A stretch of DNA of 64,000 bases from Solwaraspora sp. WMMD1047. Its GTDB lineage: Bacteria; Actinomycetota; Actinomycetes; Mycobacteriales; Micromonosporaceae. Both the position numbers and the translations under genes were made by a program. The DNA lies in assembly GCF_029626155.1 (NCBI RefSeq), contig NZ_JARUBL010000001.1, forward strand, positions 5,732,501 to 5,796,500, given 5' to 3'. Under the pieces are notes generated by a model, which saw only the letters and a list, made by a program, of their open reading frames with translations, ran no database searches and was not told where the DNA came from. Shown here piece after piece: positions 16,842 through 25,265 of this stretch; position 1 is the first letter of the stretch; each line of letters starts with the position of its first letter.

Positions 16842-19298
16842 ATGAGAGGCCATACTCCGGTCGATGCGTCCATCCCGTCAACGGGTACCGGACGATGGCA
16901 CGATCCGTCCCTGCCGCCGGCCGAGCGGGCGGCCGCGCTGATCCCGCTCATGTCGCTTGAGGAGAAGATCGCCCAGCTCGTCGGGGTCTGGGTCGGCGCC
17001 GACGCGACCGGCGGTGACGTCGCCCCCTACCAGTCCGAGATCACCGGCAAGGGGCTGCCCTTCGAGGACCTGATCCGGTCCGGCCTCGGCCAGTTGACCC
17101 GGCCGTTCGGGACCGCACCTGTCGATCCCGTCCTCGGCGCCCGGTCGCTGGCCGCCGCCCAGGCGCAGATCGTGGCGACCAGCCGGTTCGGCATCCCGGC
17201 CCAGGTCCACGAGGAGTGCCTGACCGGCTTCGCGGCGTACCGGGCGACCGCCTACCCGGCCCCGCTGTGCTGGGGAGCCTCGTTCGACCCGGAGTTGGTC
17301 GAGGAGATGGCCAGCCGGATCGGCCGGTCGATGCGGGCGGTGGGCGTACACCAGGGGTTGGCGCCGGTGCTGGACGTGACCCGCGACTACCGGTGGGGGC
17401 GGACCGAGGAGACCATCGGTGAGGACCCGTACCTGGTGGGCACGGTCGGCGCCGCGTACGTGCGCGGGCTGGAGCAGGCCGGGGTGGTCGCCACCCTGAA
17501 GCACTTCGCCGGCTACTCGGCCTCCCGGGGCGGCCGAAACCTGGCACCGGTGCCGATGGGGCGGCGGGAGCTGACCGACGTCATCCTGCCGCCGTTCGAG
17601 ATGGCGCTGCGGCTCGGCGGCGCCCGATCGGTGATGAACTCGTACGCCGAGATCGACGGCGTCCCGGTGGCGGCCGACCCGGAGCTGCTGACCGCGCTGC
17701 TGCGCGACGAGTGGGGCTTCGACGGCACGGTGGTGTCGGACTACTTCTCGGTCCGGTTCCTGCACACCCTGCACGGGGTCGCCGCCGACGCCGGCCAGGC
17801 GGCCGGGATCGCGCTGCGGGCCGGCATCGACGTGGAGCTGCCCGACCCGGACGGGTTCGGCGCCCCGCTCGTCGAAGCGGTTCGCTCCGGCGCGGTCGCC
17901 GAGGATCTGGTCGACCGGGCCCTGCTGCGGGTACTCACCCAGAAGGCCGAACTGGGTCTGCTCGACGAGGACTGGCGCGGGCTGCCCGACGGCATCGACG
18001 ACGTCCGGCTGGACGACGAGACCGGCCGGGACATCGCGCTGCGGCTGGCCCGGCAGTCGATCGTGCTGCTGCGCAACGCCGACAGCGTCCTGCCGCTCGC
18101 GACCGGCCGGCGGGTGGCACTCGTCGGCCCGGTCGCCGACGACCCGATGGCGATGCTGGGCTGCTACTCGTTCCCGGCGCACGTCGGCGTCAAGCACCCC
18201 GACCAGGGGCTGGGGCTGGAGATCCCGTCGCTGCGGGAATCGCTCGACCGGCTCCTCCCCGACCTTCGGTACGCCGCCGGCTGCCAGATCACCGGCGACG
18301 ACCGGTCCGGCATCGAGGCGGCCGTCGCCGCCGCCGCCGACAGCGATGTCTGCGTCCTCGCCGTCGGCGACCGGGCCGGGCTGTTCGGCCGGGGCACCTC
18401 CGGCGAGGGCTGCGACGCCACCGACCTCCGGCTGCCGGGGGTGCAGCCCGAACTGGTCCGGGCCGTGCTCGCCACCGGCACCCCGGTGGTCCTGGTGCTG
18501 CTGGCCGGCCGGCCGTACGCGCTCGGCCCCGAGGTCGAGGGCGCGGCCGGCGTCGTGGCGGCGTTCTTCCCCGGCCAGCTCGGCGGGCAGGCGCTCGCCG
18601 AGGTCCTCACCGGCGCCGTCGAACCGTCCGGCCGGCTGCCGGTGAGCGTCCCGGCGGACGCCGGTGGGCTGCCGGCCACCTACCTCGCACCGCCGCTCGG
18701 CCGGCGCTCCGACGTCTCCTCGGTCGATCCGACCCCGGCGTTCCCGTTCGGGCACGGGCTCGGCTACACCACGTTCGAGTGGCGCGACGCCGCCATACTC
18801 GATCCGGCGGACGCCGGGGTGCTCGATCCGGCGGGCGCCGGGGCCGACGGAGCGGTCGAGTGGCCCGTCGACGGGGCGGTGACCGTCGGGATCACCGTCC
18901 ACAATGCCGGCTCCCGGCCCGGCACCGAGGTCGTGCAGCTCTACCTGCACGACCCGGTGGCGCAGGTGACCCGGCCGGTGGTCCGGCTGGTCGGCTACGC
19001 CCGGGTGCCGCTGGCGGCCGGCGAGTGCGCGCGGGTGAGCTTCCTGGTGCCGGCCGACGTCACCTCGTTCACCGGCCTGCGGGGGCGCCGGATCGTCGAG
19101 CCCGGCGACGTGGAGCTGCGGTTCGGCCGCTCCAGCGCGGAAATGGTGGCCGGCCTGCCGCTGCGGTTGGTCGGCACCGAGCGCGAGGTGGGACACCAGC
19201 GGGAACTGCTGGCGCCGGCCCGGATCAGCCGCCCGGACCCGGCCACGGCGCCGGGGGTCAGCACGCCGGGGGCCGCGACGCAGGGGGTAGGAGAATGA
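16842..19298 (+). CDS. Glycoside hydrolase family 3 beta-glycosidase
   Basis: An 818-residue GH3 enzyme, with no signal peptide, so probably cytoplasmic. The catalytic nucleophile is D300 in VVSDYFSV. Upstream landmarks are LKHFAGYS and the KHF-type substrate loop. The alpha/beta C-domain begins near residue 410, and a fibronectin-III-like domain closes the protein. An in-frame 24-bp duplication (18796-18819, 18820-18843) encodes LDPADAGVLDPAGAG just before that last domain. Family members cleave beta-glucosides, xylosides or arabinosides; neighbours suggest xylo-oligosaccharides. AAGGGG lies before the ATG. The gene overlaps the permease gene by 4 bp. Confidence 0.93.
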   Translation: MRGHTPVDASIPSTGTGRWHDPSLPPAERAAALIPLMSLEEKIAQLVGVWVGADATGGDVAPYQSEITGKGLPFEDLIRSGLGQLTRPFGTAPVDPVLGARSLAAAQAQIVATSRFGIPAQVHEECLTGFAAYRATAYPAPLCWGASFDPELVEEMASRIGRSMRAVGVHQGLAPVLDVTRDYRWGRTEETIGEDPYLVGTVGAAYVRGLEQAGVVATLKHFAGYSASRGGRNLAPVPMGRRELTDVILPPFEMALRLGGARSVMNSYAEIDGVPVAADPELLTALLRDEWGFDGTVVSDYFSVRFLHTLHGVAADAGQAAGIALRAGIDVELPDPDGFGAPLVEAVRSGAVAEDLVDRALLRVLTQKAELGLLDEDWRGLPDGIDDVRLDDETGRDIALRLARQSIVLLRNADSVLPLATGRRVALVGPVADDPMAMLGCYSFPAHVGVKHPDQGLGLEIPSLRESLDRLLPDLRYAAGCQITGDDRSGIEAAVAAAADSDVCVLAVGDRAGLFGRGTSGEGCDATDLRLPGVQPELVRAVLATGTPVVLVLLAGRPYALGPEVEGAAGVVAAFFPGQLGGQALAEVLTGAVEPSGRLPVSVPADAGGLPATYLAPPLGRRSDVSSVDPTPAFPFGHGLGYTTFEWRDAAILDPADAGVLDPAGAGADGAVEWPVDGAVTVGITVHNAGSRPGTEVVQLYLHDPVAQVTRPVVRLVGYARVPLAAGECARVSFLVPADVTSFTGLRGRRIVEPGDVELRFGRSSAEMVAGLPLRLVGTEREVGHQRELLAPARISRPDPATAPGVSTPGAATQGVGE

Positions 19299-20287
19299 GC
19301 ACCAGCACGATGGGCCCGCCACCCGACGTGAAGGTCATCCAGGAGGGCCGGCCCATGGCCGGTAAGCGGCGGTCCCGGCCCGGCCAGCGGAGCTGGCGGC
19401 GGGCCCTGCGCCGGGACTGGCAGCTCTACAGCCTCGCGCTGCTGCCGCTGCTGTTCTTCGCGATCTTCCGGTACCTGCCGATGATCGGCAACGTGATCGC
19501 CTTCCGCCGGTTCCAGCCGGGCGGCAACATCCTCGGCGAGTACTGGGTCGGGCTGCGCTACGTGCGGCTGTTCCTCGACGATCCGACCTTCTGGTCGGTG
19601 TTCGCCAACACGCTCTGGATCGGCACGCTGACCCTGATCGTCTGCTTCCCGCTGCCGATCGTGCTGGCGCTGCTCCTCAACGAGCTGCGCAGCCAGCGGA
19701 TCAAACGGCTGGTCCAGTCCATCTCCTACCTGCCGCACTTCCTGTCGATCGTGATCGTCGCGGCGATGGTGATGCAGCTGCTCTCGCTGGACGGCACGGT
19801 CAACCAGTTCGTCAGCGCGGTCGGCGGGGACCCCATTCCGTTCCTGCAGCGGCCAGAGTGGTTCCGGACCATCTACGTCTCCTCCGAGCTGTGGCAGACC
19901 CTCGGCTGGGGGACCATCCTCTACCTGGCGGCCCTCACCACCATCGACGACGACCTCTACGAGGCGTCCCGGATCGACGGGGCCAACCGGTGGCGGCAGA
20001 CCTGGCACGTCACGCTGCCCGGCATCCGGCCGACGATGGTGACCCTGCTGATCCTCAACATCGGCACCTTCATGGCGGTCGGGTTCGAGAAGATCCTGCT
20101 GCTCTACAACCCGCTCACCTATCCGACCGCGGACGTGATCTCCACCTATCTGTTCCGGATCGGTTTCCAGTCCAGCAACTTCAGCTACGCCGCGGCGATC
20201 GGGCTGTTCGAGGCGGTGATCGGGTTGATCCTCGTCTTCTCGGCGAACCTGATCGCCCGCCGCACGGTAGGGACGAGCCTGTGGTGA
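19295..20287 (+). CDS. Sugar ABC transporter permease (LplB/YteP type)
   Basis: A 330-residue CUT1-family permease with six predicted helices. The EAA loop EASRIDGANRWRQTWHVTLP contacts the shared ATPase, which is not encoded here (an MsiK-like ATPase elsewhere is usual in actinobacteria). The N-terminal pattern SLALLPLLFFAIFRYLPMIG is typical of LplB/YteP oligosaccharide transporters. The start ATG 19295 overlaps the GH3 stop and has GTAGGAGA upstream; the frame further upstream is antisense-like. It works with the next permease and the lipoprotein. Confidence 0.94.
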   Translation: MSTSTMGPPPDVKVIQEGRPMAGKRRSRPGQRSWRRALRRDWQLYSLALLPLLFFAIFRYLPMIGNVIAFRRFQPGGNILGEYWVGLRYVRLFLDDPTFWSVFANTLWIGTLTLIVCFPLPIVLALLLNELRSQRIKRLVQSISYLPHFLSIVIVAAMVMQLLSLDGTVNQFVSAVGGDPIPFLQRPEWFRTIYVSSELWQTLGWGTILYLAALTTIDDDLYEASRIDGANRWRQTWHVTLPGIRPTMVTLLILNIGTFMAVGFEKILLLYNPLTYPTADVISTYLFRIGFQSSNFSYAAAIGLFEAVIGLILVFSANLIARRTVGTSLW

Positions 20288-21213
20288 CCGTCGACGCGGC
20301 CGAACGGCCCACCAAGATCAAGCCCCGCCGGCGCCGCGGCATCCAGCAGACCCGCGGCTACCGGGTGTTCCAGGTGGTCAACGGGATCATCCTGACCATC
20401 GTCGTGGTGGTGACGCTCTACCCGTTCGTCAACATCGTGGCCCGCTCGATGAGCGACGAGGCGTACATCATCGCCGGCCAGGTGAACCTCGTACCGCGCG
20501 GTTTCACCCTGGAGACGTACGGGTTCCTGATGTCCGACTCGTTGTTCTGGACCAACTACCGCAACACGGTGTTCTACACGGTCACCGCCACCGTCATCTC
20601 GATCGTGCTGACCACCTCCTACGCGTACGTGCTGTCGAAGAAGGACCTCAAGGGGCGGAACGCCCTGATCGGTGTCGCGATCTTCACGATGTTCTTCAGC
20701 GGCGGCCTGATCCCCAACTACGTCCTGGTCACCAGCCTGGGCCTGAAGAACAGCGTGTGGGCGATCGCGCTGCCCAACGCCATCAACGTGTTCAACCTGC
20801 TGGTGATGAAGGCGTTCTTCGAGAGTCTGCCCACCGAGTTGGAGGAGGCCGCCGCCGTCGACGGCCTCAACACGTACGGCATCCTGCTGCGGATCGTGCT
20901 GCCGCTGTCGAAGGCCATCGTCGCGACGATGGTGCTCTTCTACGCGGTGGCCTTCTGGAACTCCTGGTTCGCGGCGTTCCTCTACATGGACCGGCAGGAA
21001 CTGTGGCCGGTCACCGTCTATCTGCGCAACCTGATCGCCGGTGCCACCGGCGCGGAGAACGTCGGCGCGATCACCGAGGCCAACGAGGTACAGGCCGAGG
21101 CGACGCTCAAGGCCGTGACGATCGTGCTCACCACCCTGCCGATCCTCCTGGTCTACCCCTTCGTCCAGCGGTACTTCGTGCGGGGCATCATGCTCGGCGC
21201 GGTGAAGGGCTGA
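20284..21213 (+). CDS. Sugar ABC transporter permease (LplC/YtcP type)
   Basis: A 309-residue second CUT1 permease. It begins at GTG 20284, overlapping the previous stop by 4 bp (GTGA). Six helices are predicted, and the EAA motif is LEEAAAVDGLNTYGILLRIV. The C-terminal signature QRYFVRGIMLGAVKG is the usual end of this family. It forms the membrane channel with the upstream permease. Confidence 0.95.
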   Translation: MTVDAAERPTKIKPRRRRGIQQTRGYRVFQVVNGIILTIVVVVTLYPFVNIVARSMSDEAYIIAGQVNLVPRGFTLETYGFLMSDSLFWTNYRNTVFYTVTATVISIVLTTSYAYVLSKKDLKGRNALIGVAIFTMFFSGGLIPNYVLVTSLGLKNSVWAIALPNAINVFNLLVMKAFFESLPTELEEAAAVDGLNTYGILLRIVLPLSKAIVATMVLFYAVAFWNSWFAAFLYMDRQELWPVTVYLRNLIAGATGAENVGAITEANEVQAEATLKAVTIVLTTLPILLVYPFVQRYFVRGIMLGAVKG

Positions 21214-21257
21214 CCAGCGTGCGAACCCCTGCCACCACCCAGTTGAAAGGATCCGCC

Positions 21258-22898
21258 ATGTTCCGCAGATCGTGGCGTCACGCGGCCGCGGCAGCGGCCG
21301 TGCTGCTTGCCCTGACCGGGGTCACCGCCTGTGGCGACGACTCCTCCGACAGCGAGGACCTGTCGGAGAACCGGGTCGGCGCGATGGAGAACTACGCCGC
21401 CGGCACGCAGTTCAAGGCCACCGAACCGCTCTCCTTCTCCGTCCTCTACAACAACCACCCGAACTACCCGCTCAACGAGGACTGGCTGTTCTGGACGGAG
21501 TTGAAGTCCCGGACCAACGTCAGCCTCGAAAAGGTCGCCGTGCCGCTGAGCGACTACAACCAGAAGCGCAGCCTGCTGATCGGTGCCGGCGACGCACCGC
21601 TGCTCATCCCGAAGACCTACCCGCCGGACGTGCAGGCGTACGTCGCCTCGGGGGCGATCCTGCCGGTGAGCGACTACCTCGATCTGATGCCGAACCTCAA
21701 GGACAAGATCGAGAAGTGGAACATGAAGCCGGAGATCGACACGCTCCGGCAGGAGGACGGCAAGTTCTACCTGCTGCCCGGCATGCACGAGAAGCCCTGG
21801 CACGACTACTCGCTGGCGGTCCGCACCGACATCCTCGAAGAGCTGAACCTCGAGATCCCGAAGACCTGGGACGAGGTCTACGAGATGCTCAAGGCGATGA
21901 AGGCGGCGTACCCGGACGTCTACCCGTTCTCCGAGCGGTGGAGCCAGCCCAACCCGGCCGGAAACCTGCTCAACCTGCTGGCCGTGTCGTACGGGCTGGA
22001 GGGCGCGGGCTGGAACTTCCAGCACGTCACCTGGAACGCGCAGGCGGAGCAGTTCGAGTACACCGGCGCCACCGAGCAGTACAAGCAGATGCTCCAGTAC
22101 CTGAACAAGCTGGTGTCGGAGAAGCTGCTCGACCCGGAGAGCTTCACCCAGACCGACGACCTGGCCCGGCAGAAGCTCGCCAACGGCAAGTCCTTCGTGA
22201 TCGGCGCCAACGCGCAGGCCGTGGTGAACGACTACCGGCCCGACCTGGCCGCGACCAACCCGAAGGCGACGATCGCCAAGATCCCGCTGCCGATCGGTCC
22301 GGCCGGCGAGATCAACCCGGCCAGCCGGCTGGAGAACGGCATGATGATCTCATCGAAGGCCCGCGACAGCGAGAACTTCGTGGCCATGATGCAGTTCGTC
22401 GACTGGCTCTGGTACTCCGACGCGGGCCAGGAGTTCGCCAAGTGGGGCGTCGAGGGCACCACCTTCGTCAAGGACGCCTCCGGCAAGCACACCCTCGCGC
22501 CGGAGGTCGACGTCATCGGCCTGAACCCGGGCGCGCCCAAGCACCTGCAGAAGGACTTCGGCTTCTACAACGGCGTCTTCGCCTACGGCGGCAAGCCCGA
22601 GCTGGTGCAGGCGTTCTTCTCCGAGGAGGAGCAGGAGTTCCAGCAGGTGATGAACGCCCGTCCGGCGAAGGCGGTGCCGCCGCCGTACCCGCTCAGCGAC
22701 GAGGAACGCGAGCAGGTGTCGCTCTGGGCGACCCCGCTCAAGGACCACGTCTACCAGGCCACCCTGCAGTTCGCCCTCGGCCAGCGGGACTTCGCCGAGT
22801 GGGACGCCTACGTGGCGGAGCTGAAGTCCAAGAACATGGACTCCTACCTGGAGACGGTCAACGAGGCGTACAAGCGCTACCAGGAAAAGAACGGCTGA
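21258..22898 (+). CDS. Extracellular sugar-binding lipoprotein
   Basis: A 546-residue solute-binding protein of the large LplA/LipO type. The signal peptide ends in the lipobox VTAC (cysteine at about residue 29), so it is anchored on the outer face of the membrane. It captures oligosaccharide for the two permeases encoded just upstream. AAAGGA lies before the ATG. A strong hairpin follows the gene (22905-22946), probably raising its expression relative to downstream genes. Confidence 0.94.
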   Translation: MFRRSWRHAAAAAAVLLALTGVTACGDDSSDSEDLSENRVGAMENYAAGTQFKATEPLSFSVLYNNHPNYPLNEDWLFWTELKSRTNVSLEKVAVPLSDYNQKRSLLIGAGDAPLLIPKTYPPDVQAYVASGAILPVSDYLDLMPNLKDKIEKWNMKPEIDTLRQEDGKFYLLPGMHEKPWHDYSLAVRTDILEELNLEIPKTWDEVYEMLKAMKAAYPDVYPFSERWSQPNPAGNLLNLLAVSYGLEGAGWNFQHVTWNAQAEQFEYTGATEQYKQMLQYLNKLVSEKLLDPESFTQTDDLARQKLANGKSFVIGANAQAVVNDYRPDLAATNPKATIAKIPLPIGPAGEINPASRLENGMMISSKARDSENFVAMMQFVDWLWYSDAGQEFAKWGVEGTTFVKDASGKHTLAPEVDVIGLNPGAPKHLQKDFGFYNGVFAYGGKPELVQAFFSEEEQEFQQVMNARPAKAVPPPYPLSDEEREQVSLWATPLKDHVYQATLQFALGQRDFAEWDAYVAELKSKNMDSYLETVNEAYKRYQEKNG

Positions 22899-22904
22899 TC
22901 CACG

Positions 22905-22946
22905 ATGGCCGGGCCCGGTCGCGTTCACGCGGCCGGGCCCGGCCAT
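22905..22946 (+). terminator. Intra-operon hairpin after the lipoprotein gene
   Basis: A 19-bp stem with one G-U pair and a 4-nt loop starts 6 bp after the stop codon. There is no U-tract. Position after the binding-protein gene, with the same operon continuing, fits partial termination or protection of the upstream mRNA. Confidence 0.65.
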
Positions 22947-22971
22947 CACCCCGAGCACCCTGAGGCGGGAC

Positions 22972-24579
22972 ATGCGCATCACCGTTGCGGACCGGCCCGT
23001 CGGGCGGCTGGGCGACGCGTGGCGCTTCGCCGTCGGGACCGGCCGGTTCGACCTGGCCCTGCGGCGCGACTACCAGGACTCGCTGGCCCTGGTCCAGCGG
23101 GAGATCGGCTTCCGGCACATCCGCGGCCACGGCCTGCTCAGCGACGGGGTCGGCGTCCACCAACCCTACGAGTACGCCGGCCAGCGCCGGGTCCGGCACT
23201 CGTTCACCTACCTCGACCAGGTCGTCGACGCGTACCTGGAGCTGGGCATCGCACCCTTCGTCGAGCTGGGCTTCATGCCGTCCGGCCTGGCCTCCGGCGA
23301 CCAGACGGTGTTCTGGTGGCGGGGAAACGTCACCCCGCCCCGGTCGGAGCCCGAGTGGGCGGAGCTGGTCCGGGCCACCGTCGGGCACCTGGTCGACCGG
23401 TACGGCGTCGAGAACGTGCGCGGCTGGCCGATCGAGGTGTGGAACGAACCCAACCTCAAACAGTTCTGGGTCGGCGCCGACCGGGACGCCTACCACCGGC
23501 TCTACGAGGTGACCGCGCACGCGGTCAAGGAGGTCGACGCCGAGCTGCGGGTCGGCGGACCGGCGATCTCCCCCGGCTCCGACGCCGACGACTGGCTGCG
23601 CGCCTTCGCCGAGTTCGTCACCGACCGGTCGGTGCCGGTCGACTTCGTCAGCCGGCACGCCTACAGCGCCGGGCCCGCGCGGCACCTGCCGTTCGGGGTG
23701 CGCCAGACGCTGGCCCCGGCGGCGGCGCTGCTGGACCAGTTCGCCCAGCCCCGCCGGGCGCTGCGCGACACCGCGCTGGCCGGCCTGCCGGTACACATCA
23801 CCGAGTTCAACTCCTCCTACCGGCCGGACAACCCGATCCACGACACCGCCTTCCACGCCGCGTACCTGGCGCCCGTGCTGGCCGCCGGCGGCGACCTGGT
23901 CGACTCGTTCGCGTACTGGACGTTCTGCGACGTGTTCGAGGAGGTGGGGATACCGACCTCGCCGCTGCACGGCGGCTTCGGCCTGCTCACCCACCGGCAG
24001 CTCAAGAAACCCACCTACCACCTGTACGCCTTCCTCGCCCGGATGGGCGACCAGGTGCTGGCCCGCGGCGCGGACCACCTGGTCACCCGGGACACCGACG
24101 GCCGGGTGACGGTGCTGGCCTGGGCTCCGGTCGACCACACCGGCACGACCCCGCCGGTCGACGGGCACCAGATCCGGCTGTCGATCCCCCTCGGGGCCGC
24201 GCCGGCGACCGGGTCGGCGTATCTGCGGCGTAGTTCGGTGAGCGAGGAAGCGGGCAACGTCTTCACCGCGTGGGGCGAGATGGGTCGGCCCCACTCCCCT
24301 CGGCCTTCACAGCTCGACGCGTTGCGCGAGGCTGCCGAGCCGACCCGCAGTCACCAGGCGCTGCCGGTCGTCGCGGGGCGGGTGGCGCTGGACCTGACGC
24401 TGGCCCGGCACGAGGTGACCCTGGTCGAGCTGACGGCGGTGACGGACGAGACCCCGCCGTGGTGGGATGAGGGCCGACTCCTCGGCCAGCCGGCCGACCG
24501 GCCGGGCTCCCCGGCCGGGACCGGCCCCGAGGACCGGGCCGGCGGTAGGGACCAGTCCGGCGGTGAGGACCGGGAATGA
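22972..24579 (+). CDS. Glycoside hydrolase family 39 (beta-xylosidase-like)
   Basis: A 535-residue clan GH-A enzyme. The acid/base is E159 in EVWNEPNLKQFW, and the nucleophile is E278 in VHITEFNSSY. The N-terminal RHIRGHGLLSD stretch is typical of GH39 beta-xylosidases. No signal peptide is present, so it acts on imported oligosaccharides. The C-terminal tail after about residue 500 is low-complexity (GSPAGTGPEDRAGG). It overlaps the DUF624 gene by 4 bp. Confidence 0.93.
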   Translation: MRITVADRPVGRLGDAWRFAVGTGRFDLALRRDYQDSLALVQREIGFRHIRGHGLLSDGVGVHQPYEYAGQRRVRHSFTYLDQVVDAYLELGIAPFVELGFMPSGLASGDQTVFWWRGNVTPPRSEPEWAELVRATVGHLVDRYGVENVRGWPIEVWNEPNLKQFWVGADRDAYHRLYEVTAHAVKEVDAELRVGGPAISPGSDADDWLRAFAEFVTDRSVPVDFVSRHAYSAGPARHLPFGVRQTLAPAAALLDQFAQPRRALRDTALAGLPVHITEFNSSYRPDNPIHDTAFHAAYLAPVLAAGGDLVDSFAYWTFCDVFEEVGIPTSPLHGGFGLLTHRQLKKPTYHLYAFLARMGDQVLARGADHLVTRDTDGRVTVLAWAPVDHTGTTPPVDGHQIRLSIPLGAAPATGSAYLRRSSVSEEAGNVFTAWGEMGRPHSPRPSQLDALREAAEPTRSHQALPVVAGRVALDLTLARHEVTLVELTAVTDETPPWWDEGRLLGQPADRPGSPAGTGPEDRAGGRDQSGGEDRE

Positions 24580-25265
24580 GGGGATCCGTGCGGGCACCCG
24601 CTGACTTCGGGACCGGGCCGCTGTCCCGGGCCGCGGCGCTGATCTACACCCTGCTGGTGGTGGAGCTGCTGCTGCTGGCGACCAGCCTGCCGGGGCTGGT
24701 GGCGCTCATGCTGCTGGATCGCGACGCCAGCAACCTGCCGCTCTACGCGCTCTGCACCGTCCCGCTCGGCCCGGCCGCCGCCGCCGCGGTGTACGCGCTG
24801 CACCACCGGCGGTCCGACCTGACCGACCTGGGACCGGCGGCCCAGTTCTGGCGCGGCTACCGGCTCAACGTCGGACCCGTCCTGCGGCTCTGGGTGCCGC
24901 TGCTGGCCTGGCTGACCGTCGTCGGGATCAGCCTGGCGAACTTCGACGCCGCCGGGGTCCCGGCCTGGTGGGCGGCGCTGCTGGTCGGGATCGCGGTCGG
25001 GGCCACCCTCTGGGGGATCAACGCGCTGGTGATCACCGCGCTCTTCGCGTTCCGGACCCGGGACGTCGCCCGGCTCGCGCTGCACCTGCTCGGCGCCGTG
25101 CCGGTCGTCCCGCTCGGCACCGCCGGCCTGCTGGCCGCCGCGGCCGGGCTCACGGTGTACGCCACCGAGGTCATCCCGGCGCTGCTGGGATCGGTCTTCC
25201 TCCTGCTGCTGGTCGGGGTCTGCCAGCCCATGATCGACAAGGTGCGCGCGGAGTTCACCGAATGA
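24576..25265 (+). CDS. DUF624 (YesL-like) membrane protein
   Basis: A 229-residue protein with about five membrane helices (about 20-45, 55-70, 95-118, 128-150, 165-220), matching the YesL/DUF624 family. These proteins accompany LplB/YteP-type sugar transporters and two-component YesMN systems; their role is unclear, possibly transporter assembly or sensing. It overlaps both neighbours by 4 bp (ATGA), so it is translated as part of the operon. Confidence 0.85.
   Translation: MRGSVRAPADFGTGPLSRAAALIYTLLVVELLLLATSLPGLVALMLLDRDASNLPLYALCTVPLGPAAAAAVYALHHRRSDLTDLGPAAQFWRGYRLNVGPVLRLWVPLLAWLTVVGISLANFDAAGVPAWWAALLVGIAVGATLWGINALVITALFAFRTRDVARLALHLLGAVPVVPLGTAGLLAAAAGLTVYATEVIPALLGSVFLLLLVGVCQPMIDKVRAEFTE

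Noticed and set aside
16878-19322. 814-residue minus-strand open frame
   Set aside because: Antisense to the GH3 gene, whose nucleophile and domain order are intact.
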